Below are positions 37,301-50,800 of a stretch of DNA of 64,000 nt, in pieces. A program made the position numbers and the translations under genes. The notes below the pieces were generated by a model, which saw only the letters and a list, made by a program, of their open reading frames with translations, did no database searches and was not told the origin of the DNA. Source of the stretch: Montifringilla adamsi (lineage: Eukaryota > Chordata > Aves > Passeriformes > Passeridae); assembly GCA_017590115.1 (NCBI GenBank), contig JAGGNK010000002.1:15805264-15869263 (forward strand), written 5' to 3'. Position 1 is the stretch's first letter; every line of letters begins with the position of its first letter.

Positions 37301-38831
37301 TTCATAATTTTAAAAATTTCTGTGCTGCCTTTTGAATAAAAATCAACATCATCAGCGTTTATATTGCATTTCTAACGCTGTGCTCATCACTGCCTCTGTC
37401 CCTGGCAGGCTGTCCAGCACCAGCAGCTCTCTTGGGATGAGCACCAATGGCTCTGACGAATATTTCCAGTCCACGAACCACGCGGAGCAAACCTTCCGCA
37501 AGATGGAGAATTACCTGCAGCAGAAGCAGCTCTGCGACGTGCTCCTGATCGCTGGTGACCAAAAGATCCCAGCCCACAGGTACAGCTCCCAGGATCCTCT
37601 CTGCCTCAAATCCCCAAAAAGCTCAGTTTAGGAACAGCCTGGTTAGTTATGAATGAAGAGTGACTCTAATTAGGATTCCAGCTAATCACGTGATCAACAC
37701 TTCATATCTATTATTTTAAACACAATGAAATTCAAATGCAAATTGCTGGCACTGTCCACCCTCTCTTCTTGGTGCTGTCAAACTACAGCAAGATCAGAGA
37801 AGAAAATCTGCCCAGATAAGCACTCTGGGAGAAAATTAGATTACTAATTACTCTTTTAACTTCACTGCTGCAAGATTTGACTCCTTTGGTAATTGTTTCC
37901 GTGGTACACACAATTCATAACATTATAAAGCTGGATTTTTCTGCCTGGTACTGAGATGATGAGGTAATTTGCTGTCCTGCTGATGCCTTGTGAAGGCTGC
38001 CCTAGAACAGAGGCCAGATGGAGCTAAAGAATAAGGTAGGGATTTGTCAGGAGGCCTCAATGGATCCACCTTGGGCAGCACAAGAGCCCAGCCAGGGCTG
38101 CACCCAAGATGAACCAAAATGGTCACAAAATTCATGACTGCTCACAGGGTCTCTCACTTTTATAAGTTCTGCTCCATTTGCATATTGGAGTTAATTGTCC
38201 ACTTATAGTTTTAGGTTATGAAGTCCCATCCTGTTTGTTTTTCTCCCTTCAGTCCACATTGTTTATGCTCTTGAGCCTGAGATTTGGATCATTTGTCCTT
38301 GGTCCCCAGCTGGAGAAGGAATTGTTTTGTCTCCCTGCTCTGTGCACAGAGTTCAGCATCCCCTAATAAGAAGCCCAGACACTAAGGCAGTACAAAATCT
38401 GAAAAATATAAAAGCTAAAACCTGAGGCATCTCTGCTAACCCTGCCTCCCCTGCAGGCTGGTTCTCAGTGCAGTCTCTGATTACTTTGCTGCCATGTTCA
38501 CCAACGATGTGCGGGAAGCAAAGCAGGAGGAGATCAAGATGGAGGGAGTGGATCCCGAGGCGCTGAAGGCTCTGGTGCGCTACGCCTACACAGGTAACCC
38601 TGCCCCAGAGCTGCTTAGAGACATTTATTTAGATTTTTGTTCATTAATATATGAATTTTCATACTAAAGTTCTGTTTATAGAAATTTATATATATTTTTG
38701 TTCATTGATATATGAATTTTCATACTCTAGGTTGAGAGAAAGTTTAAAAAACACCCATCTCCAACCACGACACCTTCCACAAAACCAGGTTACTCAGAGC
38801 CTTGTTTTGGGAAAGGTTTTTTGCCTAATTA

Positions 38832-38894
<63 letters not shown>

Positions 38895-41800
38895 ATCCAG
38901 ATTGGATCTAAAGCTGTTAAAGTTCCAATAAAAATGTCCCAGTCATTGTATTCAAAATCCACCAAACCCTGTAAGTTAAACTATCTGTTTAATAAATCTT
39001 TCAGCTAGAAAGGAACATGGATTTGTTAACCACGGGACATCTCATAGAAAAGCCAAAGAGCAACAAAGTTTCAAATAATGAAAATACGAGGGAAATCACT
39101 TAAAACTAACTTTCTTTTTTTTTTTTTCCTAAAAACTGCCCAGGTATCCTCGAGTTGAAGGAAGACACAATAGAGAGTTTGCTGGCTGCTGCATGCCTTC
39201 TGCAGCTCTCCCAGGTCATTGAGGTGTGCTGCAACTTCCTCATGAAGCAGCTGCATCCTTCCAACTGCCTGGGGATCCGCTCCTTCGGGGACGCCCAGGG
39301 CTGCACCGAGCTCCTGAAGGTGGCCCACACCTACACCATGGTAAGGTGAACAGCTGACAGCTCTGCAGTCACAATTACTTACAGAAATACTCACTTCTGG
39401 TGCTCCCCACTTCAGAGTTTTGCCCTGTAGAAAGGCAGCCTCAGTGAACTTGAATTTGCAGTACGAGTGGTACCTACTGCTGCCAAAAAATGTAATAGGG
39501 CCTTAACGCGGCTCGTGTCTAGAGACAAACAGCAGTGGGCCGTCCTTGTACCTCTGATTCCACACAAAGAAAATTCTAAAGCTGATTTTAAGGTGAGACA
39601 CGCATTAAAAGAGTAAAAATAAAGAACGTATTGGGAAGATTTGGAATGCCAAAAAGAAGCACGTCCCTGACTGGAACATAATCCCCCTCTGGCTCAAAGC
39701 AAGAAATGAATATTCAGAGCATGAGAAACAGAGAAGTGAGATAACTTGCTATGAAACCACATTGAAGGATAAATATTCAGGGCAACAAGATGTGCTATCA
39801 CAGCTTAAAACACACAAAAAGAATGGCAACTGCTACAGCTAAATAGATATAAAAATAACTACTTGTTAGGAGACCCATGGCAGCTTTCTGCTTGAAATAT
39901 TAGGGGAGGATGGCAGAACCAGTTTAGAGGCTTCATAATGCTGAGAACACTCCAGCAGGGGATTGTGCCTGTCCACCTGCTGCAGGAGGTGAGAGTGGCA
40001 TGAGCAGATGAGGGCACTGCTTGTGCTCCTCCCTGTCACAGCAATGAATGCTCGGTTTAGCAGCAATTACACCCCCTTTACATCTCACAGTTTGAAACGG
40101 GGCATTTAAGATAGAGGTTTGCTCAGACCTGTATAAAACAGTGTTGTCCTTGCTGCTCCAAACCTTTTTATACTCATCCAAATTCAGGAAATCCCCCTCT
40201 ACTGTTGCCTCTTTCCTCCCACCAGTGCAAAAACTGGGGGGGGGGCAGTTAAACCATTTAAAATTATGGTTCAGATTTCTGCAAAACTGAAATAAAATCA
40301 TATGGTTGGATTTATGATTTTATCACAGTAAGAGATGTTGAGACAATAAACAACAAGGAGTTTATGACAATAATTTTTGTTTATAGTTTTTTTTTTAACC
40401 ATTTGAATCCTCCAGTCTTTCCCAGGAGTTAAACCTTTATTATTTTTTGAAACCACATGTCAAAAATTTGAGAGTTGAGTCATTAAGTACTTCCTAAAAT
40501 GAAGGATCATGATGACTCTGTGACACTCAGCAGCACTGGGCATAAGTTTTATATTATTTTCCTTGAAAACAGCTTCTACCACCTCTGGAACCATCTCCTG
40601 TTCCTGCATGGAACAGAGTGAAAATGCTGCCATGAAACAGGACCTGGACCACAAACCCACCCACCACGTTTGCTACTGACAGCTTAGAAAGAGAAGAGGA
40701 AACCTGCACCTCTGAAATAAAAATCTGTTTCAAACCCTTGCAGTGATATTACAAAAAAAGCCTTTGGAGAACAGGAGATCATAACAATGCATAAACACAT
40801 AGACATTGTGGAGGGGGATGAGTAAAACATTCAGGTTTGTTTCGTGTTGGTGAAAATTGGAACTTAGGGGAAAGGCCAGAAAGTTGTCCTGTAAATACAG
40901 AGCCCGTAACATTTTCAGATGTGCTGTAAACACCAGATCCATTCAATAAAACCAGACACAATGGGGACCTTCCCCTGCAATATTTTGGCCACAGAGGCAG
41001 AGGATTAACAATTTCCTGCCTGGTATCTTTTCGTGCAGATAGAGCTCATTCTGATAAACAACTTGGGCTATATTTGTAACTAGAAGTGGACTGGCCTTCC
41101 TGTCCCTGTTCTCTGAGTGTCACAAATATTAAGGCAGGATATGCATAACAGACCAAAGTTGACATCTCCTTTAATCACTGATACTTCTGTATTTGCATCC
41201 TGGCTACACTTGAAAAGAGTTCCAGAAAGTGGAGAAACTGCTGAAAACAAACAATAAAATATCAGTTACTAAAATTTCTTCCACTGCCCTATTTCAGTCT
41301 GGTTCCTAAAGAAGATATATTAGTTCTAGGTACAGAAATAGAAATTCTATTTCAAATGCAGTCATGAATTCCTACATGCATCTCTTTGTAAGTAACATAA
41401 CCCCCTCTCTCTCTTCACCAAATGTCTTTTTTCCTTTGGAATTTGATAGGAAATGAGATAATATATATGTATTTATACCCTATATATTGTCATCAACTGT
41501 GATATTGTTGTAACTCAATATTTTTTTAATGAAAAATAATTCTATGAAATTCTAGGTATTTAACCCATGTGGTCACTTCTGGAGTTGGGGAGTTTGATCA
41601 CAACAGTAGCTAAAAGGCTGATAACCCTTTTCTGGGATTTGGCCAACTTTGTATTGCCCAAAAGAAAAGCGAGCTGGATTTCCTTTGCTGGATTTTCTTG
41701 CCCTCAGAGCACAGTCACACAGCCAACAGCTGGCACAGCTCGCTGCAAAAGGATTGGAAGGTTTTGGTTTATTTGGCTCAAAACCTTTGAATCTGCAACG

Positions 41801-44800
41801 GAAGGGACACATTTTATTTGAGTGCCCACTTGGCGCTTCTCAAATGCACATTTTATCTTCAAATAGTATTTCTATCAAGCCACAGAGCTAAGATCACACT
41901 GATGAACAAAAGTGCCAGTGGCAAATCCCTAAGCCAGGACAAGACATCTGCAGCATGGTGGTGTGAAAATGAGCATTATTTCTCAGTTCTGCAAGTGTAG
42001 GGCAGCAAAAAGCAACCAAAATCTCCCTTAGATGGTAGAAGGACATTCAGTAGTCTTTAGAACATCCACAGCATTTCCCTGAATGAAATATTCACAAAGC
42101 CTACATTATCTAAGAAAAAGCTATTTCTACCTGTGAAAATCACCAGTGCATTGAAATCTTCTTTTATTTTTAGGAACACTTCATAGAAGTAATAAAAAAC
42201 CAGGAATTTCTTTTGCTCCCAGCTAATGAAATTGCCAAGCTCTTGTCTAGCGACGACATCAACGTGCCAGATGAAGAGGCAATTTTCCAGGCCCTGATGA
42301 TGTGGGTGAGGCACGACCTGCAAACCCGACAGCAGGACCTGGGGATGCTCCTCTCCTACATCAGACTGCCCCTGCTGCCCCCCCAGGTAGGAATATGAAG
42401 GGTTAACAGGGAACTCTGCCAGCTGAAATGCCTGTCTTGGGCATCCTGTAGGCAGAGAGGAGAGCTTTGTGGAAAGGTTCTGGTTGGGACTGGAGATTAT
42501 TGGTATTTTTTCACCCTTTTTAATTTTTTAAAATTATATAGTATATATCTATTTTTTTCTTTTTTTTTCTTTTTTTCTTTTTTTTTGAACACAGATTATA
42601 AGAAACCCTCCAGTCCCAGTGTGATTACCAGGCTCAGAATTACCTCTAAAAAATGCCAGTCTATTCCAAAAGCCAAGTGTTCCATTGTAATAGTTCTCCT
42701 CTAACAGCACAGCAATTTAGATACCATGCAAAGATATTTCTTTAGATTTACCAAACTGCAGGACAGATAAGCCACAATTCTTCTTTCTTTATTGCCATAA
42801 AAAGCAGACAAATATAAAAGGGCCTGAATTATTGCTGACAATTCTGAGCACTGACATTATTTGTCCCTTAATTCTGAAAGAGACAATTCATCCATCAAGT
42901 TCCAGAGCTGGACATTCTGTTTTACAGAAGGGTGGCACTGCTGTTTCTGTGTCAGAGAGGAATTTTTATATCTCCTCAAAACTGCATATAGAATATTGAG
43001 ACTGTCAGTCAGGACACTTTATGAATCTGCATGACTGATGCTGCAAATATTCTGCCTTGAATAACATATAAAAGTACCATACACACTTAATTTTAAATAC
43101 ATTTGGTATCTTCTAATATTCACAGAGATGCCCAGTACTCTGTGGTAGATTTATTTACTCACATAAGGAGTTTTGCATAGAGGGTGCAGTACTACAAATT
43201 TCTGATTTGAATAATTTTTAAAAGTTAAGAGTAGGAAAATAATAATCAAAGCCATCACACTCATAGAATTTTCCCCTCCACCTTTATAGTTTTGCTTGCA
43301 TTAAAGCAGAGTTCCCAGCAAAGCACAAGTGAGTGGTGAGCTCAAAATGAGTATTTGTCACTACAAATACTTCAATTATTCAAGTACATGCAATTTTAAT
43401 GATTTAGCTGTATATCAAGATGCTTTTTTTTCCCCCCATTTCTTAGCTACTGGCTGATCTAGAAAACAGCCCAATGTTTGCAGATGACCTTGAGTGTCAG
43501 AAGCTTCTCATGGAGGCCATGAAGTACCACCTGCTGCCAGAGAGACGCTCCATGATGCAGAGCCCTCGAACCAAGCCCAGAAAATCCACAGTGGGTGCCC
43601 TTTATGCTGTGGGAGGCATGGATGCCACTAAAGGTAAGCCCACAAGTTAATTTGTCTGGATTAATTAATTGTATTACAGACACCCTGGGAATATATGACA
43701 TTTAGTTAAATATTTCCCATAGGAAAACGTCAATTTAGGGGTAAAAAAGAAGAAAAAGCAAATTACAGAACAGAATCCTACCTGTCAGAAGTACTTTCCT
43801 CTTGCAAGAATCATATTTGTAAACAATACACTTATATTTAAGTGCAGACTAAAGAAATTTGATTCATATGGTGATTTTTAAGATTAAACTTTGTATGAAT
43901 TGTAGTGAAAAAGAGCTGAATTTACAAATCTGAAGGAAAAGTAAATATTTAAAATGTTTCAGGATTTTTTAAATATTGAACCTTGTGGTCTATATTCTGA
44001 CAAAGTAAGAAAGCTAAGATTTCAGAGAAGCAGAAAAATAGAACAAAAAAGCATCACTGAACTACAGAGAACTCTTACCTAATGCTTATAAATCCTTATT
44101 AGAACATTTCAGGTGGAAAGATTTGTATTTTTCATAACACAGCTTTTCTTCAGGACTTCAAACACGGGGGGTTTTTTCAGGTTAGTAGTTGAAAGTTAAT
44201 TATTATAAATATATTCCAGCTTCTATTATTTGATTTTCACAACTGCAATCAGGTTACAGCTTTAAACATTGCACTATTCTATTTAGGTGGCAGAATATTA
44301 AATCATTTTCTGCAGGAACCTCAACTTCAAACCCACAGCTTGGAGCCAGAGAACTCTAATTAGTTTAAAGTCTAGCGACTTGCAGCACAGAATTACTTTT
44401 AGCTGTGTGAGTTCACTTTTAATAGAATCACAAAGAAGATAATCCATTTCATGGTTTACAAAAAGCTGCTGACGACTGATTTTTCCCCACATGAGAGACC
44501 TTGCAGAGCTACCTCCCTATCTCTGTGCAATCAAATCAAGTGCAGAATACACATTTATCGCCAGCACAACATGAAAACACTCATTCCTAGCACAATTTAG
44601 CAAATTGGAGTTAATCTGGTGCAATTAAGTAGATTCATTAGCGATACTGAGTATTTATGAATTATATCAGACAACCAGGTAATCTTTAAAGTATCTTCCC
44701 CTAAAATAAGAATACAATTTTCCAATCATTTTTTCCTAGTAAAGGTTATGCAAAGAAAGGGTTATTTCAGTCAACATCTGCACTTCCTCTTGGTGCCTCT

Positions 44801-47800
44801 CTTACTTCTTACCTTGGAGTGAAGCCAATTGTTTGAACTTTTGCCTTTTGATGGGTAAGAAGAACAGCACTTCTGCTCCTCCTGCTGTCCTCCACAGCTC
44901 TGACTCAGATTTGGAGCCTGGGCTGGTTTGGGAGATAAAGGAACAGCAGAAAGAGACCAGGATGCTCTGGAGGAACAGCTCTGAGAAGGGAATATCTCCC
45001 ACCCCTGGCAATAACACACTGCCTGTGACAGAGACAGACACCAGGCAACGCCAGCTTTGCCTCTGTGCTTATCTCAGGTGGGATACGAAGACAAATCTCA
45101 AATTCCACTGATCAAAAGAAGATCAAAGAGGTGCTTTTGGGCTGGAATTTTGAAAAATGGGAATGTGCCTAAACCACGTTAGGTTTTGTGACTTTCAAAT
45201 CTTCGAGCCTCTGTAAAAATTACAGCCCACAGGGTATGGCTGAACACACTTAAACCTGACTGCATTTTCCCCGTGTTTTAGTTAGTGTGGGAGATTTCCT
45301 TTGAAGTGGAGGACTTTGGGGCACTCATGTATTAGCACAGAATAAATGAGAAAGAATCAAAGCAAAGAGCAGCAAACAGAATAACAAGATGGAAAGAACA
45401 GGCAAAGAAAGCCAGCTGCTCTGGATAAAGGGGAGAAAGCAGAATTTCTGTCTTTTATTGCAGATGGAGCTGGTAGTTTCCAACCTATGCATGTGGAAAA
45501 ACATATCGATAAGAGAAAAGACAGCATGAGATAAACTCTTATTTCACTGAATTTCTGGAGTGCATCAGGTGATCTCTAACAGATCTCTAAACCAAATCCT
45601 ACCTTTCTTTTCTGCTTTATTGCATGGTTGTTTTCCTGTTGCAAAAATAATTTCTTAGCCACAAAGTGCCTGTAGTTATCTCCAAAACTCCACTTGTCTG
45701 GTCTCAAATCCCAGTCAAGGAACAAGAAATCTGCTCTGTGTTCCTCATCTGGTTGCCTTTGACTGAGCTGAATTTGAGCTCCAGGGTGCAGTGGCAATTC
45801 TGCCTTGGATCTCACTGAGCCGTGGCCTCGCTGTGCTCAGCAGCTCTCAGAGGAGCAATTATGGCTCTTGAGTGCTGATGGGAGCCAGGGCGTGGAGAAG
45901 TGTCAGTCTGAATGGCAGAGAGCTCCTGCCTTAGGAAGGGTTTCAGTAAAATGTTACTGCAGGTCCAGTGACCTGAAAGAAATGGAAAATGTGGCTGGTG
46001 TGTTAGAGCAGCCAAGCAGCTCCTGCAGGGCTGAGCCTCAGGGAAGATACCTGTGGGAACCAGGTGTGCACTCACACACAGCCCTGCCTCCTGCCTGACT
46101 CCATCCTGAAAGGGAAAATATCCACCAAGGTTCCTGAAGATGCTTGTCCAGTTCCTCAGACAGATACATGCAGTCTGGTTTTAACATCAATAATGCTTCA
46201 TGCACAAACATGGTTAAAGAGTAGATTGTTGTGAGTTACTGTATTCATAAGGAATATTAAAAAAAAAAAAACCAAAACAAACCCACAAACCCCCTACTAT
46301 CGTGGTATTTAAGCAACAGATTTAACTCATCTCCAAAATTTGCAGTGCTACAAAAATTGCCATATTGTAAATGCTCGGGCACCTCCGACGAAGGCAGGAG
46401 TGATGAGGAGGACTCCATGTTCTCAGAAGGCTAATTTATTACTTTATTGTAATATACTATATTAAAGAATACTATACTATACTAAAGAATGCAGAAAAGA
46501 TACTTACTGAATGTTAAAGAGATAATAATAAAAACTCTTGAGTCTTTCCAGAGTCCTGACACAGCTTGGCCCTGATCGGCCAAAGATTCAAAAGAACTCA
46601 CAGCAGAATCCAATGAAACAATCACCTGTGGGTAAACAATCTCCAAACACATTCCACACATGAGCACAACACAGGAGAAGCAATGAGATAAGAGTTGTTT
46701 TCCTTTTCTATGAGGCCTCTCTCGGTGCCTTTCAGCTTCCCAGGAAAAAACCCCGGGCGAAGGAATTTTTTCAGAGAACGTGAATGCCACACTGCCACAA
46801 TTTAATTCTCGATTTCTTGCCACCAGTATATTCTCACAGACTTGCCAACCATGTGTGCAATTAATGCAGCTTTCTCACTGTGTTCACCTGAGAACTGAAG
46901 TTCACAGCAAAACCTCACACGCAGAATTTCAATATTTTCTAATTTACTCACGTTTTGAGCTGGCTGCTGTCTGCTGGGCGCTGCTCCCTCCGTGGCTGTC
47001 TCTGTTTTCCACAGGCACCACCACAATTGAGAAATACGACCTGAGGACCAACAGCTGGATCCAGATTGGGACCATGAACGGGCGGCGGCTGCAGTTTGGG
47101 GTGGCAGTGATTGACAACAAGCTCTACATCGTGGGGGGCAGGGATGGGCTCAAGACCTCCAACATCGTCGAGTGCTTCAACCCCGTCACCAAGGCCTGGA
47201 CCGTGATGCCCCCGATGTCCACGCACAGGCACGGCCTGGGTAAGAGGGGCTCTGCCTCTGCAAACCTCCCAGCACACCAGAGGGGTTTGATTGACTCCTG
47301 CACTGCTGGGAAAAACTTCTAACAGCATGCAGTGACACGCAGCAATGCTCGTAGAGGATATTTTTCAAAGAGAGATTTGCCCGTTGCCATATTTTGATGA
47401 TTTTATTAGTGCCCACCTAATTAGCACTGGTGTTACAGAGTTAATTTTGTTGGTAGGAAATTCCAAAATATAAGTTATAGTGAAAATAATCAACTTCACG
47501 TGATTTACTGGTCAAGGGATACGTTTGCAATACAATAACAACATGATTCTATTTTTTTATAAAAATAAATTATGAATTAAGCCCAGAGGTATCAATCACC
47601 TCTGTAATTCAGATCAGGGCATTACCCACACTGAAGAAAACAGTGTATGGAAATAAGTACAACTACACCAGTTCTAATTTTGTAATTACAAGAAGTTTTA
47701 CAGAGCTCTGCTGTGGCTTAGTATCTATGTTTTGGCTTTTTTTTTTATTGCAAAATAATCCTTAATATTATTCACACTGAAGGAATAATATGAATATGAA

Positions 47801-50800
47801 ATCTGGAATTTATTTCCAGAACTATAAAAAATAAGGCTAAGTTTACAGATGAGTAGACTGTAACAGAGGGAATATGATGATTTCTGAATTTATATATCGC
47901 AGACCTTATGAAAAAGCTGGCTTCTCTTAAGTTACAGAAACAGGTATTGCTTGAAATCATCAGTAAGTTCAAATGTCATGGAATATTTTTATTTTTATGG
48001 ATAATAGAGGAAGATTGATACAGATTTATTTGGCAAAGCAATGTGGCCTATGTCACCTTCTCCACTGCTTGACAGAGAAAGGGTTGTGAAGGGTTCTTAC
48101 CAGCTAGAGCACAAAATTTATGAAACCAAATACTAGTAGGTGGCAAAGGGGAAGAAGACAAAACAGATGAAATAATTTGCATTGAAATCTTTATAATTCC
48201 TGACTGCAGGGGCATAATTGTCCCCAACAAGTAGGTCACAGCCATAAACTGGAGTGCCCAAAGTTTGGCTTCGATCTGTGCCTGGTTTGCAAAGCTGCCT
48301 CACTCTTACAGTCCCCATTACCTTCAGGGAGATTCAGTGGAGTTGGTGCTTTTGAAGAAATCAGGCCATGTCTATTTAGGCCTGAAAGACAGATTTAGAA
48401 AACTTTTAAGCAGCTGGATTGAAACATTTTGCCTCACCTATCAAAGGGAGCAAAGAGCAGCAGCAGCTCCCAAAGGGAAGGCACCAAAGCCCTTCTCTGG
48501 AGAAGCACAAAGGCCCAGGCTTTGTCCACGCAGAGCTTTGCAGTGACAGCCAAGCTGGCTCTCCTGTGCCTCAAGGACAGCAGATAGGAGCCAGCTCTTA
48601 TCCAAAAGGCATTAAAATGTTGTGGTGCTTTAGCTGGTAAGGACAGCCAGCTACCCACCCACCCAGGCTTCATGTTGGCAGCACTACAGAGCTTCAGCTG
48701 GCTCAGAATTAGGAGAGGTTGTTGGTTTGGGCATATTTTTCATTGCCTGACTCGAGCTTTGCCTTTTTGTAGGAGAACAACGTCGTTCCCCAGTTAGGGG
48801 CTCAAATTTGTTTCAGAGCAAGGTCACCAGAAATGAAAGAAATAAAAGTCCAAGAAGAGAACAGCAGGACTAAAGCAGCTTTCCTCTAATCTTTTGGCAA
48901 CAGATAATGGTTGTTTAGAAGAGCACTGTATGTGAAGTGCTTGTTTATCTATTTATTCTTCCAAATGAAAAGGCAGCTTTCAGATCATTTAACACCAGCC
49001 GAAATTGCTTATCTGCATACAGGGAATTAACGCACGGAATGAATTCACCGCTGGTCACTGAAACCAAGAGATAATCTGTCCTTAATTCTATCTCCCAAGG
49101 AGTAGCAATGCTTGAAGGACCAATGTATGCAGTTGGGGGCCACGATGGCTGGAGTTACCTGAACACAGTGGAGCGCTGGGACCCGCAGGCACGGCAGTGG
49201 AATTACGTGGCCAGCATGTCCACCCCGAGGAGCACCGTCGGGGTCGCAGCCCTCAACAGCAAGTATGGCACAGGAAAACCTCTGGCCTTTCATTTTCCTC
49301 CTTCCCTGCAAATGCAGCTTCTTGAATTTTATTTTCGGGCTTATGGTTATTAATGACCTCAAGGAAACAAAGAGAAAAGTGTAATGCATAGAAATAAGGA
49401 AGGAAAGCCTTTCCTCTGCTGTGTGGTAAATTCATTTCAGGCTTGCAGTCAGATTTTAAAAACATTGCAGCCCTTTTAAATTATAGCAATGTGAAAATGT
49501 TATTACATGAGCATCAGAATTTTACCTAGAGTGTAACATATGGGGGTATAAAATCAGCTACTTAAAAAAAATTCAAATTCACAGCCAATTTTTAAAAAGG
49601 TGTGTGAAGTGTTTAATGGAAAGAAAATGAGTTTATTAATTAGGTAAGGAATAAACAGCCTCTTATAAATCTTATCCTATCCAGATTTTCTCCGCCCTCC
49701 ATCTCTTGCTTAAATACACAAAATCAAGTGTTAATGTGCATCTTTAGCATCTGCTGAGATGCTAAAGCCACTCAAGCCCTTTTACATGGGCGCAGACAAC
49801 TATGTATTTTACAAAAAACTTGTAAAAATCCTCTGGTTATGGAGAATACAGTTTGAGCTAACATTTCTTATTTAATCCTGTGGGAAGATCTCAGCAGTTT
49901 GTAGGGGCTGGGAACACTCAGTTACAGGCAGACAGCTGCATTTACCTGGAACCTTTGCCACTGGCTTCCCTGATCTCTTTGTAAATACCCAGAAAAGAGA
50001 GGGATAAAAAGGAGAAACAGAGATGTCAGCAAAAGGATATTTGTAAATGCAAGCTGGGGGTTTGCATTCATACAAGGCAGGATTCGAATCATAGCTCACA
50101 AGTGCAAGAGAGGCAGAAGTGCCTCTCCAGGTCCCTGCTGTACCTCAGAGGAAATGTTCTCAGCAGAAACTCCAGCAGAAACTCCTCCTGGTGCCTTCCA
50201 TGGCAGCAACATGCAGGAAACCACTTTGTCAAAGAGGAAATCAGCCCAATCCTGACTCTGTTCTCAATCATTGCTGATACAAACTGTCTCCAGCAGGGCT
50301 TAAATCACGTCTGTTAGTCTGGTGATGTAATTTCTGGCATACCAGGAGATCAAATGTCCATCACTCAGTGCTACTGCTGTGCTCCACCAAGAGAATGCTT
50401 CTCCTTTTCCTGTTTCCCTAAACCACACCATATTTTTTCCTGTTTCACCCCACCAGAAAAGCCTTGGCATATCTGTGGAGCAGCACTTTTGGACCAATAA
50501 ATGGTCCATTGAAAACATCAGTCAATAATGCTATATTTGGTCTTTTCCTTAGAGAATGGGAAACACCACTGTGTTTGTAGACATGTTGTGGAAAACAAAG
50601 GATCCCACCCAATCACTTTGTCTGTACAGAGATTTCCTTGCCCTGTGAAAGCTGTGTAAACAAGCAGGCTGTATCAATGGCATGATGTGAAAAGAAAATA
50701 AATCAAAGCCTCAAGTTTTGTATGGATCAGACAACAAACTGCACAACCAAATTCAATTTTATCAAGGGAACAAACATTAGGGGAGAGAGAGCTGGGGGTT

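Larger units (their letters stand above)
19306..37408 (+). other. KLHL4: KLHL4 intron 1 (18.1 kb)
   Basis: The intron begins GTAGGA and ends CTGGCAG. It contains dinucleotide repeats at 23536-23556 and 24226-24292, a degenerate CR1 end (26140-26215), two small tandem duplications (29046-29096, 34230-34277), a GC-richer block (33233-33540) and a perfect 14-bp hairpin (34595-34632). I see no exon, nested gene or RNA gene. Long first introns of developmental genes often carry enhancers, but none can be proved here. Confidence 0.8.
38594..39143 (+). other. KLHL4: KLHL4 intron 3 (550 bp) with duplication and poly-T
   Basis: A GT-AG intron. It holds a 47-bp segment repeated with a period of 61 bp (38619-38665 and 38680-38726) and a run of 55 T (38835-38889). 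The intron is short, so these repeats form a large part of it. Confidence 0.85.

Noticed and set aside
46482..46823. 113-codon frame on the - strand
   Set aside because: It lies within the solo LTR, which is non-coding.
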